Origin: Arabidopsis thaliana
Lineage: Eukaryota; Streptophyta; Magnoliopsida; Brassicales; Brassicaceae
Direction: 5' to 3'
Length of the DNA stretch: 64,000 nucleotides
Assembly (NCBI RefSeq): GCF_000001735.4
Contig: NC_003070.9
Coordinates: 9,982,001-10,046,000 of the forward strand
Part shown: positions 47,713 to 59,837 of the stretch, in pieces
How the letters are laid out: the number at the start of each line of letters is the position of its first letter
Position numbering within the stretch: the stretch's first letter is position 1
Position numbers and translations under genes: made by a program
Notes under the pieces: generated by a model
Told to the model about the DNA's origin: nothing
What the model saw: only the letters and a program-made list of their open reading frames with translations
Databases searched by the model: none

Positions 47713-49479
47713 ATGACGGGGAAGCGATCAAAGACTAATTGCAGATCTGCTTCTCACAAGCTCTTCAAGGATAAGGCTAAGAACCGTGTTGATGATTTGC
47801 AAGGCATGCTTTTGGATCTTCAGTTTGCGAGGAAAGAGAGTAGGCCTACTGATGTTACTCTTCTTGAGGAGCAAGTGAATCAGATGCTTCGTGAGTGGAA
47901 ATCTGAGCTCAATGAGCCTTCTCCAGCTTCATCCTTGCAACAAGTATGCTTTCGTTTGTTTCAAATTTGCAATCTTGTTGTTTCTTCTGACTTGCATGGG
48001 TGATTTAGTTTTCTTTGTTGTTTCAGTCATTGTTAGCTGTGTCATTTTGTTTTGCTTAAGCAGGGTGGTACTCTGGGGTCTTTCTCATCAGATATTTGTC
48101 GGCTGCTGCAGCTCTGTGATGAGGAAGATGATGCTACCAGCAAATTAGCTGCCCCCAAGCCCGAGCCTGCTGATCAGAATCTCGAAGCTGGCAAAGCTGC
48201 TGTCTTCCAAAGGGTGAGTTGCTCTTTAGAACCAGTTTTTAATGGTGCTTTAGTTGTGTTTGGAGTCCATTATTTTGTTTAAATACTGAGATCGTGGTGA
48301 AAGTTTTCAGGGATACAATTTGGTTCAGGGGAAGTCAGAACATGGATTACCATTGGTTGATAATTGCAAAGATTTGTCCTTAGCAGCTGGTAACAATTTC
48401 GATGGAACGGCTCCTTTGGAGTATCATCAGCAGTATGATCTGCAACAAGAGTTTGAACCAAACTTCAATGGTGGTTTCAACAATTGTCCCAGTTATGGTG
48501 TAGTAGAGGGTCCTATACATATCTCTAATTTTATCCCGACTATTTGTCCTCCACCCTCTGCATTCTTGGGTCCAAAATGTGCTCTTTGGGATTGCCCTAG
48601 GCCAGCTCAGGGATTTGATTGGTTCCAGGATTACTGCAGCAGCTTCCACGCTGCACTGGCTTTCAATGAAGGGCCACCAGGTATGAATCCGGTGGTGCGT
48701 CCTGGAGGTATCGGCCTAAAAGACGGTCTGCTTTTTGCTGCTCTTAGTGCAAAGGCTGGAGGGAAAGATGTTGGTATTCCCGAATGTGAAGGAGCTGCAA
48801 CTGCTAAATCTCCATGGAATGCTCCAGGTAGGCTTTACTCTCTTGGAATTCATTCACAAGTATGTTAATTGATCACCATTCTTGAGCTGATCATACTCAA
48901 ATCTTGATGACTGTAGAGCTCTTTGATCTCACGGTTCTGGAGAGTGAGACACTAAGGGAGTGGCTATTCTTTGACAAGCCAAGGAGGGCCTTTGAGAGCG
49001 GGAACAGAAAGCAAAGATCTTTACCAGACTACAATGGTCGTGGTTGGCACGAGTCACGTAAACAGATCATGGTCGAGTTTGGAGGGCTGAAGAGATCTTA
49101 CTACATGGATCCACAGCCTCTGCACCATTTCGAATGGCATCTTTACGAATATGAGATCAACAAGTGTGATGCTTGTGCCTTGTACAGGCTCGAGCTCAAG
49201 CTTGTTGACGGGAAGAAGACTTCAAAAGGCAAAGTCTCAAACGACTCAGTGGCTGATCTGCAGAAGCAGATGGGAAGACTCACAGCTGAGTTCCCTCCAG
49301 AAAACAATACCACTAACACCACCAACAACAACAAACGCTGCATCAAAGGAAGACCAAAAGTGAGCACAAAAGTCGCCACCGGGAATGTTCAGAACACAGT
49401 AGAGCAGGCAAATGACTATGGAGTAGGTGAAGAGTTTAACTATCTGGTCGGAAATCTAAGCGACTATTATATCCCCTGA
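47713..49479 (+). CDS. VOZ1: VOZ1 (vascular plant one-zinc-finger) transcription factor
   Basis: Four coding exons, 47713-47943, 48064-48213, 48311-48827 and 48917-49479, join to 486 aa. The start [20 protein letters not shown] heads a coiled N-terminal domain A. The conserved VOZ domain B lies in the last two exons: the zinc ligands include Cys in [11 protein letters not shown] and later [13 protein letters not shown], with the basic DNA-binding region [21 protein letters not shown] Thr/Asn-rich and basic tail follows. VOZ1 and its partner VOZ2 bind the palindrome GCGTNxACGC as dimers. They interact with phytochrome B and act in flowering and stress responses. Recalled as At1g28520. Confidence 0.96.
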
Positions 49480-50126
49480 GACGAATGTGGAAAAACTCAG
49501 GTTTAAAAAGCTGTTTGCTTACCATTTAATTAGGCAGCAGCAGAAGAAGCTTCTACATATCGTAGGGCAAAGTAATGGATTTTCATGACTCGTATCTTTT
49601 TTTTCTCTTATATAATAGTTCTCTGTCTATCTATGGAGATTATGTATATATAACAAGAAGTGGATGCTGAAGACTGTCCTGGAGTTAGGAATAGTAAATG
49701 TGACGAAGGAGACTGCTTTTTAAGATTCAGTCTATGGAGGTGAAGACATATTTACTGACATTCCGGTTTATATATTTTGATGCATTTTCGACTCTCTTCT
49801 GCGATATAATGCAGATGACAAATTATGTAACCGATGGGGAAATACGGTTTTGAGTATCAGTGTTGTTCTTATAGAATCAGGACCTTGTTCAATGAGATCA
49901 TTGCTCTTACTTAGTCTATGTTTCAGATTTGGGGTTTTGTTAATAAAAATTCTCTGCAGAGCTTCAAAATCTTAAGCATCGTTTCAAGAATCATGTAATC
50001 ACGTTCTCACTCTTCTTAAGATATTTGCATATCATAGACGCCAAGTGTTACAAGCAATCAATCAAATCATATTCTACATATATTGTACTAAAATTCATCT
50101 AAAGAGAGACAGGAACTTCGCTATGC
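49480..50126. other. VOZ1 3' UTR and convergent 3' end of the next gene
   Basis: VOZ1 (+) and the unknown gene at 50127 (-) face each other across about 650 bp. No additional feature is seen. Confidence 0.55.
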
Positions 50127-53100
50127 TTATTGTGGCAATAATGGTCTGACCAATGCAAAAGGACGATCTGAATTCACAGACATTAATAATTCCAACACAA
50201 CTACTTTTTTGGGAGGGTGACTCTTAAGACCAGGCTCAATCAGCCCTGCAAAGCAAAGAATGACACAACACATAATCAGATAAACTTAAAAGGATACGAA
50301 TAGCATTGAATTTAAGGAATTGAAAGAAGAACCATGGTGTGTTACCAGGCTTGAGTTTTTTTCCTCCATAAAGTTCTCTAGCTAAAGGATTAGCAGCCCA
50401 GTGATTCACAGCCACCCGGCTTGTCGGTTGGAACCCTATGATTTTACCTTCGGATGATAAAACTACCTGCTTCCATTAAAGAACCAGACGAAGATGAAGT
50501 AGTAGTCCACTTAAAAGAATTCAATTCATCATAATTCACTGGAATTACCTGGTAAGTAGCGATATCTTGCGCAGATGCCTTTGCGTCTTCATTGAGTATT
50601 TCCAGAAGAGACGAGCTTGTAACAATGTGATCTTCAACAGACTTAGCTCTGCTGGTTTCTTTCAAGTAGTCAGGTACTTCCCCTATCCAGGCACCTATGC
50701 TGCTTTCTAGTGTGATCTCCCCTACCCAGCTGTAGGCATCCTTGAGCTTGTTGACGAGTAATCCGCAGAATGAATCCAACTGCTCATTTGAGGTTTCAGA
50801 ATTTAGTTTCCGAGAAAAACAGGAAAAAGCACCACAAAAAATAATAAAAGGTTGATCTCATTCTCTCATTCTCAGTATAGAGAGTCCATACTCATGCAAA
50901 AATTATTAACCAAATAACATTAGACATGAAATATATATAGGTCTTGGATTGTCTTTACTTTTTGGATGGGTTAACTTATTCATGGCAAGGGATTTACAAA
51001 AAAAGGCTGCACCAGTACTTAATCTTATGTGATCATCAAATGAACTAGAGCTGTCCTGAAAAGCTATTAATGTCTACGTGCAATTGTTGTCGTACACATC
51101 TATATGAATACAACGTGTTTTGGTAATCCATACCTCAGAGGAATCTGAAGATTGATGAGATAACAATTCACTCTCTGACCATAAAATCTCTTGGCGTTTT
51201 CCGGGATACTTCCTCTCGCTTTTCTGAGGAAGACAGAATTGGGCTGCAGCACTCACAGCAAGAAGAAAAATTCCACTGGCCATGGTGACAGATATGAATT
51301 TCAACAAAGACAATCCTTTCTGTCAATAGAGAATGAGCAAACCAAAGAAGTGAACATAAGTTTGACAGGTAAAAAGCTACCAAAGAAGCCAATCTTATTA
51401 ACTCATAACATGTCTCCAAAATAATGGTAAAAACTCTAATAGTAAACATTAATATATTCTGCAGACTACAAATATATTTAACATATTTCATCAGGCAGCT
51501 GTAATGAAGCACACAATTAGACAGAGCAAGTGATTATCATGGAGAATACGGATTATATACAGACAGTAATATAGCAAGGACTGGCAATTGGTTCTGATTA
51601 CATACACAATAACAGACACCAAAGTATAATATCAGAAAGATTGGCTAAATTTTAGCAGTCCAGTAGTCATTACCTTTTCATTGGGTAAGTTTGCATAATT
51701 TCCAGGAACATCACATGGTAGCTGTTTCCTGGGAAGTGAATATGTGTCTTCAAAGTAAATATCCAATGCTTCAGCTAATCCAACCTAAGAGTTTTATACA
51801 AGTCTCAGGAATGTAGAGGCCTCAAGAAATAACATGCACAAAAACAGACACCTTAGTCACCACAGAGCACACAAAATGCAGCAGTACAGGAAATTTTATT
51901 CCCATGATTGATAATATTCTTTCATCTTGCTAGGTTCATTCCCACACAACATATCAGCATCTCGTTAAGTGTATAGGTAAATGGGAATGACAACTCTTAT
52001 GACGGATTCAACATTGTCTAAAGACGGTCTATCCATAAACTTTGAACAACATTCGACGTCTTTATCTATACTAAACAGAACAATATAACATAGCTCCATG
52101 TTATCATATAGCAGCAACAACCTAGACTGCTAGCCAGACAAATATATAGAGCGAGAGCAACATTGCAATTTCTAGTCTTACACACAGCAAAAGCATAGAC
52201 GGGTAGGTTACATAAATAAAGAGAAAACGTCATACCATTTGGGAGTGAGTTAGAAGAACTTCCCACTTATTCTCACTGGACTTTCTCCAGCCCTCAAGCT
52301 TTAAGTCTGCAAGTATTGTACTATCCATTTCCAGTCGATATGCGGGTAAATATTCACTTGCCCAACTACTAAATCCAGGGCCACCAATTTTTTCCAACTT
52401 GGAATTGGCAGATAAGTCCCACCACCGGCTTCTTTGCTTTGTGTCTGCAAGTTTGAAATTTTCCTTCCTTGACTGGTAATACTCAAGCAAAAGTTTGGTA
52501 TTCTGCTCATCATCAAATAACTTATGCAGGACAACCGAGCAGTCTCTTGAAGCAATCCTCCTGCGTTTAGATAACCACTTCATAAACGGAAACTTAGCTT
52601 TTCCCAGATAATCATCGAGGAAATGCTTCTCGGTGCTTTGAAGAGCGGAGATGCATATAACTTCTGCAATAACAGATATAACCCGTTCATCTGATGAGCT
52701 AAGAGTGAAGGATGTAGAAACCTGCTGATACCAAATGAATAAGAAAACTGAACCTATCAGTATCAATTCCCACTTGCAAGGCCAGTATCACTAGAAACAT
52801 TCACATCAAAGCGAAGTTAACCTCTCGAGGGTTTTCGAAATCTCCCATTTCTCTTTCAGCTCCAGGTGCAAATAACACTAGCTGGAAGTTCCACAGCTGC
52901 CGCAAAACAACTTGCCTAAAAGTCATCGCAAGTATGTTCTTTGACAAGTCTCCACTAGAAAGATCCTCAGAGAGAGACCGCCGCAATCTTTTAGCTCGCT
53001 CTTTAACTTTCTTAGTAGGCAAGAACTGTTCAAAAAAATGTTACCTTCAAATGTCAAAACTCAATTGCTGAAATGTAGAATCAAAATTAGAACACGGATT

Positions 53101-53496
53101 ACATAAACTGACCAATCTGGTTGACACAGTAGCCTTAGGATCAGATCCTCCGGGGAAAACAGTCTCGACCACCATAACAGGAACATTCTCACGAAGATGG
53201 TCATCGGCGGCTTCACCACCGTCAGCAGCAGCAGCGGTTAAAGCCTGATCAAAAGCAACAGTACCAACGAGACTGAGCCGAGCTGAATTATTCTCGTACG
53301 TCCGCACACATGGAAGTGCCTTCCCATCAGATTCGGCCACGAAACGGAGAATGTCCTCCTCTGTTGAAGAATTCTTAGAAAAACAGCGAACGAAAGACAC
53401 AGAGCTTCTCTGTTGTGGAAGTAATGGAATCGATTTGAAATTTCGAGAAGGGAAGAGAAGTGAAGAAGAAGAAGAAGCAGTAGAAATGGAAGCCAT
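50127..53496 (-). CDS. Plant-specific protein of unknown function, likely plastid-targeted
   Basis: Exons on the minus strand, 53496-53113, 53025-52822, 52721-52236, 51784-51674, 51319-51134, 50779-50549, 50466-50346 and 50245-50127, join in frame to 613 aa. The N-terminus (MASISTASSSSSLLFPSRNF and the next 20 residues) is Ser-rich, basic and without acidic residues, like a chloroplast transit peptide. One membrane segment lies near residue 405 (ISVTMASGIFLLAVSAAAQF). Other conserved-looking pieces are FGFQP-like GKIIGFQPTSRVAVNHW near the C-terminus and the basic segment LPTKKVKERAKRLRRSLSED. I know no enzyme family for it. Exon 3 could begin at 52721 or one codon earlier. It shares a short divergent promoter with the gene at 53696. 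Recalled as At1g28530. Confidence 0.85.
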
Positions 53497-53695
53497 TGAC
53501 GAACAGATAAAAATCACAGAGAGTACTAAAACCCTAAGGTGGGGTTAGAGGTAGACGAAACAATGAAACGGAATCGTTTTAGTACGAGAAACTGCCACGT
53601 GGCATTATCTTGCACGTGTCAGTGGCTTTAGAGTTAAATACACATTTTCTGAAAATGATTTTCAACATCTGAAGAAAAGAATCTAGACGACGACA
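53497..53695. promoter_or_regulatory. 199-bp bidirectional promoter with G-boxes
   Basis: The only DNA between the start codons of two divergent genes. It contains the palindromic G-box GCCACGTGGC (53594-53603) and a second CACGTG core at 53613-53618. Both are candidate bZIP/bHLH or ABRE sites for either gene. Confidence 0.7.
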
Positions 53696-54007
53696 ATGGC
53701 GGAGAAGAGCCAAATCCCTGATAACAACAACAATACTTCTTCGTCGGCGAAAAAACCGACGCCGGAGATCGGATCGGGTTCGGGTAAAAGGTATTATAAC
53801 CCGCCTGAGTCGGTGAATCCGGATCAGGCGACGTTAAGGGAGCAATGGAAATTCGCGATTCGGCAATACAGTAAATGGTACTCACACGCTTGGGGAACTG
53901 CGATTCTAGCTGGAGGTTTTTTCTTCGGACTCGGTTGGATCATCAAGGGCTCTAATCCTCTTCCTTCTCTTCAATCGAGTTCTAAGCCTCGCGATGAAGA
54001 AAAATGA
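53696..54007 (+). CDS. Small single-pass membrane protein of unknown function
   Basis: Intronless coding frame of 103 aa starting MAEKSQIPDNNNNTSSSAKK. The first 45 residues are polar and disordered-looking. A charged amphipathic segment follows (ATLREQWKFAIRQYSKWYSH), then one hydrophobic segment (AILAGGFFFGLGWIIKGSNP) with glycine repeats. It looks conserved in plants, but I know no function. A likely 3' UTR intron runs from a GTGAGA at 54032 to a TTTGCAG ending at 54722. The start sits 199 bp from that of the divergent neighbour. Recalled as At1g28540. Confidence 0.8.
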   Translation: MAEKSQIPDNNNNTSSSAKKPTPEIGSGSGKRYYNPPESVNPDQATLREQWKFAIRQYSKWYSHAWGTAILAGGFFFGLGWIIKGSNPLPSLQSSSKPRDEEK

Positions 54008-54965
54008 TTCCGTATCTGCGTTTTTTCTCTGGTGAGATTCGTTTTTTTCAAACTGAGTAACTCAATTGTTATGGTTTGATATTTGTTCTTGATTATGAGA
54101 GTTTAGGATTAGGGAATTGGAACGAAGTTCGTCTTTGTTCTAGTGTAACTGATATTAAGAAAATTGTTGAATTTGCTCTAGTATGCCATTGACATTTTAG
54201 GATTGTTATAACTTTATGTAGATCCTTGGTTCTTATTGAACTACTCTTTGCTTGATCCTAAGATATCGAAATCTGTATGGACTCTGTTTTGTTTACTTAT
54301 AGATGATTAAGATCAGAATCTAGTTTTCTTTGAGCTGAATATTATCCAACTTTATGCAGAAAAAAAAGCGAAGACGGTTCATGGTTAGGTTCATTTTGCT
54401 ACTCACATATATAGAATCCATACAAAGTGATATTATAAATGAGTTCCATAGTCCTCTGTTTTCGCAATTGGTTTCAGTACATTAGCATGAAATATCAGAA
54501 TATGGAAGGTCCATTTCTCAAGTACCAAGTATGTTTGGATAATTCCTAAGTTTGTGTTGCACTCAAAATCTGCAATTCTTCTTCTTCTGCTTCCATGTTG
54601 GCTTTAGCTTTTTCATTACTAGACAAAACTCACAGTTGAAAGAAACATTTTGAAGTACAATTTTTAAGATTTCACGCTCATATGATATAAACTGATTAGG
54701 CTGTTTTAACCTCTATTTGCAGATGGGGAAAAAGGAGCGCGTCAACAATGGAACATCTTCATGAACATTCAGAAGTACATCGATCGGTAGAAGCAGAGAG
54801 AGCACGAAGCAAGCGATTGTAAAGAGTGGAACCGAAACTAAAAAAACTTTTGAGTGTGAACTTTGTTTGTCTGATAATTCCAAGAATGTATACAAATTTG
54901 CAGGAAAATATTGAAAAATGTTAGTGTTTAGTAATAAAAGTACAAGAAAAAAGTGAGAAGTGTGT
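54008..54965. other. 3' regions of two convergent genes
   Basis: Holds the spliced 3' UTR of the small membrane protein gene and the 3' UTR of the RABA1 gene. A 103-codon minus-strand frame (54713-55024) overlaps the RAB 3' end but lacks homology and is not called. Confidence 0.5.
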
Positions 54966-55698
54966 CTATGCAGAGCAGCAACCAGGTTTTTTAACGGCTG
55001 AGATATCATCTCGGCCTCCAACATTAATCATCTGTCCTTTAGGCAAAGCAGTGGTTGGATCATCTCCAGCTTCAAGAGCCTTCTTGCTAACAACTCTGTA
55101 AATCTGAGTGAGAACTTCAGTGAAAGCATTATCAACATTCACAGCTTCAAGTGCAGAAGTCTCCATGAAAAAGGTATTCTCCCTCTCTGCAAAAGCTTTA
55201 GCTTCTTCGGTTGAGATGGCTCGAAGGTGACGAAGATCAGCTTTGTTGCCAACGAGCATGATCACAATGTTTGCGTCCGTGTGGTCCCTAAGCTCCTTTA
55301 GCCATCTCTCAACATTCTCGAATGTCACGTGGCGCGTCACGTCATAAACAAGCAATGCACCAACAGCTCCTCGGTAATAAGCGCTCGTGATGGCTCGGTA
55401 CCTAATTTTTTAAAATTTTATTTGGTCATCATGCAAACGTTAAATAACTTTTGAGAGTAATTTTAGAGTGTAAGTACCTTTCTTGGCCGGCGGTATCCCA
55501 TATTTGAGCCTTGACGATCTTATCATCGCATTGGATGCTTCGTGTGGCGAATTCGACACCGATGGTTGCACGTGAGTCGTGGCTGAAATCATTTCTGGTG
55601 AAACGAGATAACAAATTAGATTTCCCGACGCCGGAATCTCCGGTTAAGACCACCTTGAAGAGGTAATCATAATCGTCTTCTGCTCTATATGCTCCCAT
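54966..55698 (-). CDS. RABA1I: RABA1-type small GTPase (RABA1i)
   Basis: Two exons, 55698-55478 and 55401-54966, give 218 aa. Nucleotide-binding motifs are complete: P-loop GDSGVGKS, switch I with [15 protein letters not shown] with the catalytic Gln, [10 protein letters not shown] and the ETSAL base-recognition loop. The end GCCSA carries the two cysteines for geranylgeranylation by RabGGT. The intron splits the Arg codon after WDTAGQER, as in other RABA1 genes. RABA1 (Rab11-like) GTPases direct traffic between the trans-Golgi network/recycling endosome and the plasma membrane, including in cytokinesis and salt tolerance. Recalled as At1g28550. Confidence 0.94.
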
Positions 55699-56196
55699 CT
55701 TATTTCCGAAATAAACCTTTTTGCCTTTATGAGACGATTATAAACTAATAATGAAAAAGTATTTGGCTGTTCCAAGAACTTGGGATGACAATGAGAAATC
55801 CCAAATGCGTTTTATTTTTATTTTTTTTGGTTCTAAAAAGTTTAGTTTTATTTTCTCTTGTTTTTAACGTTTTCTAAATTGGAGAAGACACCAATTTGAG
55901 TTTTGAATATTGAGAAGACAGCGAGAGAAAACAGAAATTCAAGGAATCTCCTCTACTTTTGAATTTGGCTAAACATAAACATTTCTAATTTTCTACCGCT
56001 TCAAAACGAAGAGAGCTTTTGACAATGGCTAAATTCAGAAATAGTTGTCATGTCATCATTTCAAGAAAATCTTTTATATATATCCAATTATGCAACAAAT
56101 TTACCAAGACAAGACTCATCATGTCTTCTTCTTGCAATGCCAACTATTTCTTCGTATTCTTCCTATCTATATATTATGCAACAAAGAAGATCATCT
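55699..56196. other. RABA1 promoter and SRD2 3' UTR
   Basis: About 500 bp between the RABA1 start and the SRD2 stop, both on the minus strand. No additional feature is seen; several short frames are A/T-rich noise. Confidence 0.5.
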
Positions 56197-58744
56197 TTAC
56201 TCATGCACATAATCAAACACTGGGAAGTCACAGTTAAGTGGGCCTTCCTCTGAGTGTAGAAGCTCAAAACAAACATCACAGAAATAGCTACTGTTCTCGC
56301 TTGCCCACTTGTCATCCACTGCAACCTTTGAAGCTCTCTTTATCTTACAAACACCGCATTTCTGAATCCTACGTTTCGGCCAGAACATGATCGGGTAAGC
56401 TGCTCTGTTCTGAACGTCCTCTGGATGACTCATCCTCATGTCTCGAATCACAATCGTGTGCTTGCAATCTCCCTGTTCCACGGTTTTTAATCAGTGAATA
56501 TCTCGAGTCTGTGCCAAATGTTTTCACAAGATGAGAAATTAAAGAACCAAAAGAGAAAGAGAGAAGATTTTACCTGATGACAATAGACATAACTAGCTCC
56601 GACTCTGAATCTTATATCACAGAAGTGTGTACTCTGCATGTCTGCAGTTCTGTAACGAGGTAAATCCACAGATTTCGCTTCACCTAGAACCAGTTTCTGC
56701 TTTTTCTGTAATTCGCCGGTTAAAACACATTCCCATTTTTTAAGAGCTTCATCTTTCGAGTTCCAAAGCCAATCTAAAATAGGATAGCTGTAATCTTTAG
56801 CCGAGGGATTCCTTAAATCATTGTGAAAGACATCCTAGACGAGCAAAAAGCATCTGATTAAACCAGCGACGCAGAAGTTAAACTTACTTAAACATCAAAA
56901 GATACAGAAACGAGATGAATTCTTACTTCTATGAGGAAGTATCCAGAGGGATCATACTTTCCAGCCTTTTGCATCACCTGGTCTGTAGCACAGTGAATAT
57001 TGTCCTTCAACTCAGTCAACATTTGACGTCCTAGAACCAAAAATTCTTGGGTCTGAACAAAAATTTACACAAGTATTGTTAGTATGTACGAGAATTCAGT
57101 CAATATTCTATATCCCGCATCAAAGATTTACAGAACAATACAGTACCTTAACCTTGCGACTGTTATAAATCTCAACACACAAAATGACTTCAGGAAATAG
57201 CGGATCCACTTGTCCCTGGATGTCAGATGGCTTCAACTTCTGTTTAAATAGGAAGAAGATAATACTTAGCAGGATGCATGAGCACTTTAGAACTTGGACT
57301 AGCATAATCAACACTAAAAAGACATTGCAAGGGGAAATCACTTGCCGTGTAATTATTATCTATGAACCTAAGAGATTGCATCTGCTCAAAACCTTCTGGA
57401 GGTGCAACTACATCTTTACCAGTCTCACTGGTCTTGCTGAAAACAAGTTCAAATCGAAGAAACATCAGCATAAAACAGACAAGGTACACAGCAAACCAGA
57501 CTATGCAATAGTAATTACAGACCTGAAGCAGTGCAGTGTCACAGCTGCTTTATCCTCCTCCTGCTTTTGTTTGAGTTTAGCAAGCTGCTCGACTTTCACA
57601 AGATAAGCTTCCTAAAAACAAAAAAATGACCATATCAATCATAACAAAATGCAATAAAGCCATCATGGCAAGACCATGTAAATTTGGTATCAAGAGATCC
57701 TAAACACAAATAGCCTCTGGAAAAGAAAAGATAGTAATTCCCAGCCATGCCAAGACCATGTTACATAAACTCACCTCAGTCTTCTTTTCTGTCATCTTCA
57801 TTACCTCAGTATTCTTTAGTGTCCTCTTCTTTACCTCGGTATTCTTTACTGTCCTCTTCCTTTTTGCCCTCCCAGCTAATGGATTTTCACTGCAGCATAC
57901 CGAGAAGGTAACTGTTTGTTATCGTTCTACAATTGTCTACGTCAACCATACTTTGTCTCTGGAAGATTTCTAATCATGACTAAGCTATTAACATATATAT
58001 TGTCTACAAGACTTTCGAAATATATTGGGAGCTAGCACGGCTGCACGGCTGAACCAGAACCAATTGAGACTGTAAACAAAAAACTTAACAACCATCGAAG
58101 CACACTAATAGAAAGAAGCTACATGCCAATTCGTTTTTACTAAGGATTCACACAAGGGGAAACATTATATCAAGAAATAACGAAAGGCTGGTAATGATAC
58201 TTACTGATGAGAAACGTTTAAAGATGGTTCGAGCTCCTCTTGGGAAAGGTAATCTTCCTGTAATGAAATAAGAAACCAAACTCATCAAGACACAAGTTCT
58301 CACACTTGAAAGACAGCAGAAGAAGAGAAGTAAATCAACAAACGATTAGGCAACGTACCGGAAAGGCTTCCTTCATAGCCATCTCTGTGAGTTCCTCATC
58401 CGTATAAATCTTGAGAGAATCAATTCTGCATCAAACAAAAATCATCCCAATTAAATAACTTAATGTATTGAAAAAACCAGATTTTAACTGATGAAAAAGA
58501 GAGCCAATTGATGCAAGAATACATACGAGACATCAAACTGCTGAGAAGAAGAAGAAGTAGAGTCCAGAGATAAATGAGTTTCCAAATCCTGTAGTACATT
58601 GAGAAATGAAGACTTGAATTCAGGGGTGGTAGAAATATTTCCAACCATGTTTGGCAGATAAATGGGGCCACCTCTTGGTACCACTGAAGTAGTGGTCTTA
58701 TGTTCCCTGCTCTCTCCCTCGCTGTTCTCACTATCACTCTCCAT
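56197..58744 (-). CDS. SRD2: SRD2, SNAP50/SNAPC3-like snRNA-activating protein
   Basis: Ten exons, 58744-58527, 58425-58359, 58257-58205, 57889-57775, 57611-57523, 57436-57346, 57239-57147, 57052-56927, 56834-56574 and 56472-56197, join to 462 aa. Exon 6 ends at a non-canonical GC donor (ACG|GCAAGT). The N-terminal half is acidic and then Lys/Glu-rich with a 30-bp coding repeat in exon 4. The C-terminal half is the SNAPC3 domain: [20 protein letters not shown], then the Cys/His zinc cluster [26 protein letters not shown] and [11 protein letters not shown]. SNAPc binds the USE of snRNA promoters for pol II and pol III. Arabidopsis SRD2 is required for snRNA transcription during dedifferentiation and organogenesis. 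Recalled as At1g28560. Confidence 0.9.
57774..57863 (-). repeat. Three 30-bp units within SRD2 exon 4
   Basis: Plus-strand units start CCTCAGT or CCTCGGT at 57774, 57804 and 57834, exactly 30 bp apart, and encode about 10-residue NTEVKK-type repeats. The last two are most alike. Confidence 0.75.
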
Positions 58745-58799
58745 TTTATTTCTGCTTCTTGATTATCTCTTTCTGATAGCAGCAAACGTACTACAGCCT

Positions 58800-59219
58800 G
58801 TGAACAAAAGTACCAAAAAAAACTATACTTACTTACAAGGCATAACAGAAGAAAGGTAAATCACAAAGCATGACCTTACAAGGATGTTCTTAAACGTGCA
58901 CATGAATGGATCAAGAAAGAAAATGGTCAACAATACATTGGCAAAGAATTGCAAGTCAATAAAATCACTGAATTAGAATTTGATTGATAAACTAGATTAA
59001 CGTCAGTAATGCAAGTGATACGCAGAAATACAATTCATGTGCACATACAAGAACAACCATCAGCATCATTCACAGTGTCAATGACATTACTATATTAAAC
59101 ATAGATTAAAACGCTATTCAAAGCTCCCAATGAAGAGGTGAAGGAAAGAGAAGCACAGTGAGACCATGGATGCTGGAAAGAGTCAAAATTTAACTTAAAT
59201 GGAAGAAGATAAACTTACT
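58800..59219 (-). other. Probable 5' UTR intron of SRD2
   Basis: On the minus strand a GTAAGT donor lies near 59219 and an acceptor (GTTCACAG) near 58800, just ahead of the start codon. A telo-box-like AAACCCTAA lies upstream near 59350. Inferred from signals only. Confidence 0.5.
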
Positions 59220-59837
59220 CGGTAGGTCGAATTGAGAAGAGACGACGATTACACTGAAAAGAGAATTTGAAATTCCCAGAGAATTGAGGTTTTAGGTTTC
59301 GATTTTTTGAAATAACAAAACTCAATTTTGCGGCTTCTCGAAACGCTAAATTAGGGTTTTAGAAGAATAAAGGATTGGGCTTTATCTTTATGCGATGCAA
59401 TTAAACTTGAAAGATTATTACAGTCATCAATCGAAGAAGCTCGTCGTCGTCGCGGAGAAGAAGAAGAAGATTTGAAATCTGATATAAGGTCTCTGAAGTT
59501 GTCATAAACCCGGTTAAATTGTATAACCGATGGTTTATTCGCTTTATTCGTCAATCAATCATCAGACCGGTAATTTACTGGAGCCGTTCAAGTCAACAAA
59601 ACCCAACTACATTATATAATATGGGCCTGTGGCCCATTAATTATAACTTAATATGTTTAGGTAAACGTAAACCTGTTATAGTGTGTGATACAACACAACC
59701 GTTATTTACCATAACAACAATACAGATTGTCAAACACAGTAACACACAACACATGATCCAAATGACCAAATGTTCAGGACTGAGGAACATACATGATATT
59801 ATCAGTATTCTTGTCTCAAATTTTTGACCAACATACA
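59220..59837. other. SRD2 5' end, promoter and GDSL 3' flank
   Basis: Contains the probable SRD2 leader and promoter, and from about 59740 the 3' UTR of the GDSL gene. The 3' UTR is clearly similar to that of the next GDSL copy (62500-62602). Confidence 0.5.
59618..59638. promoter_or_regulatory. Inverted pair of site II motifs
   Basis: ATGGGCC and GGCCCAT face each other with two bases between (ATGGGCCTGTGGCCCAT), 250-300 bp upstream of the likely SRD2 transcript start. TCP-type factors bind such motifs. Confidence 0.5.

Noticed and set aside
54713-55024. 103-codon minus-strand frame as a gene
   Set aside because: Overlaps the last RABA1 exon in another frame and continues into its 3' UTR; the sequence is low complexity.
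57184-57606. 140-codon plus-strand frame
   Set aside because: Antisense to SRD2 exons 5-7 and their introns; no coding signals of its own.
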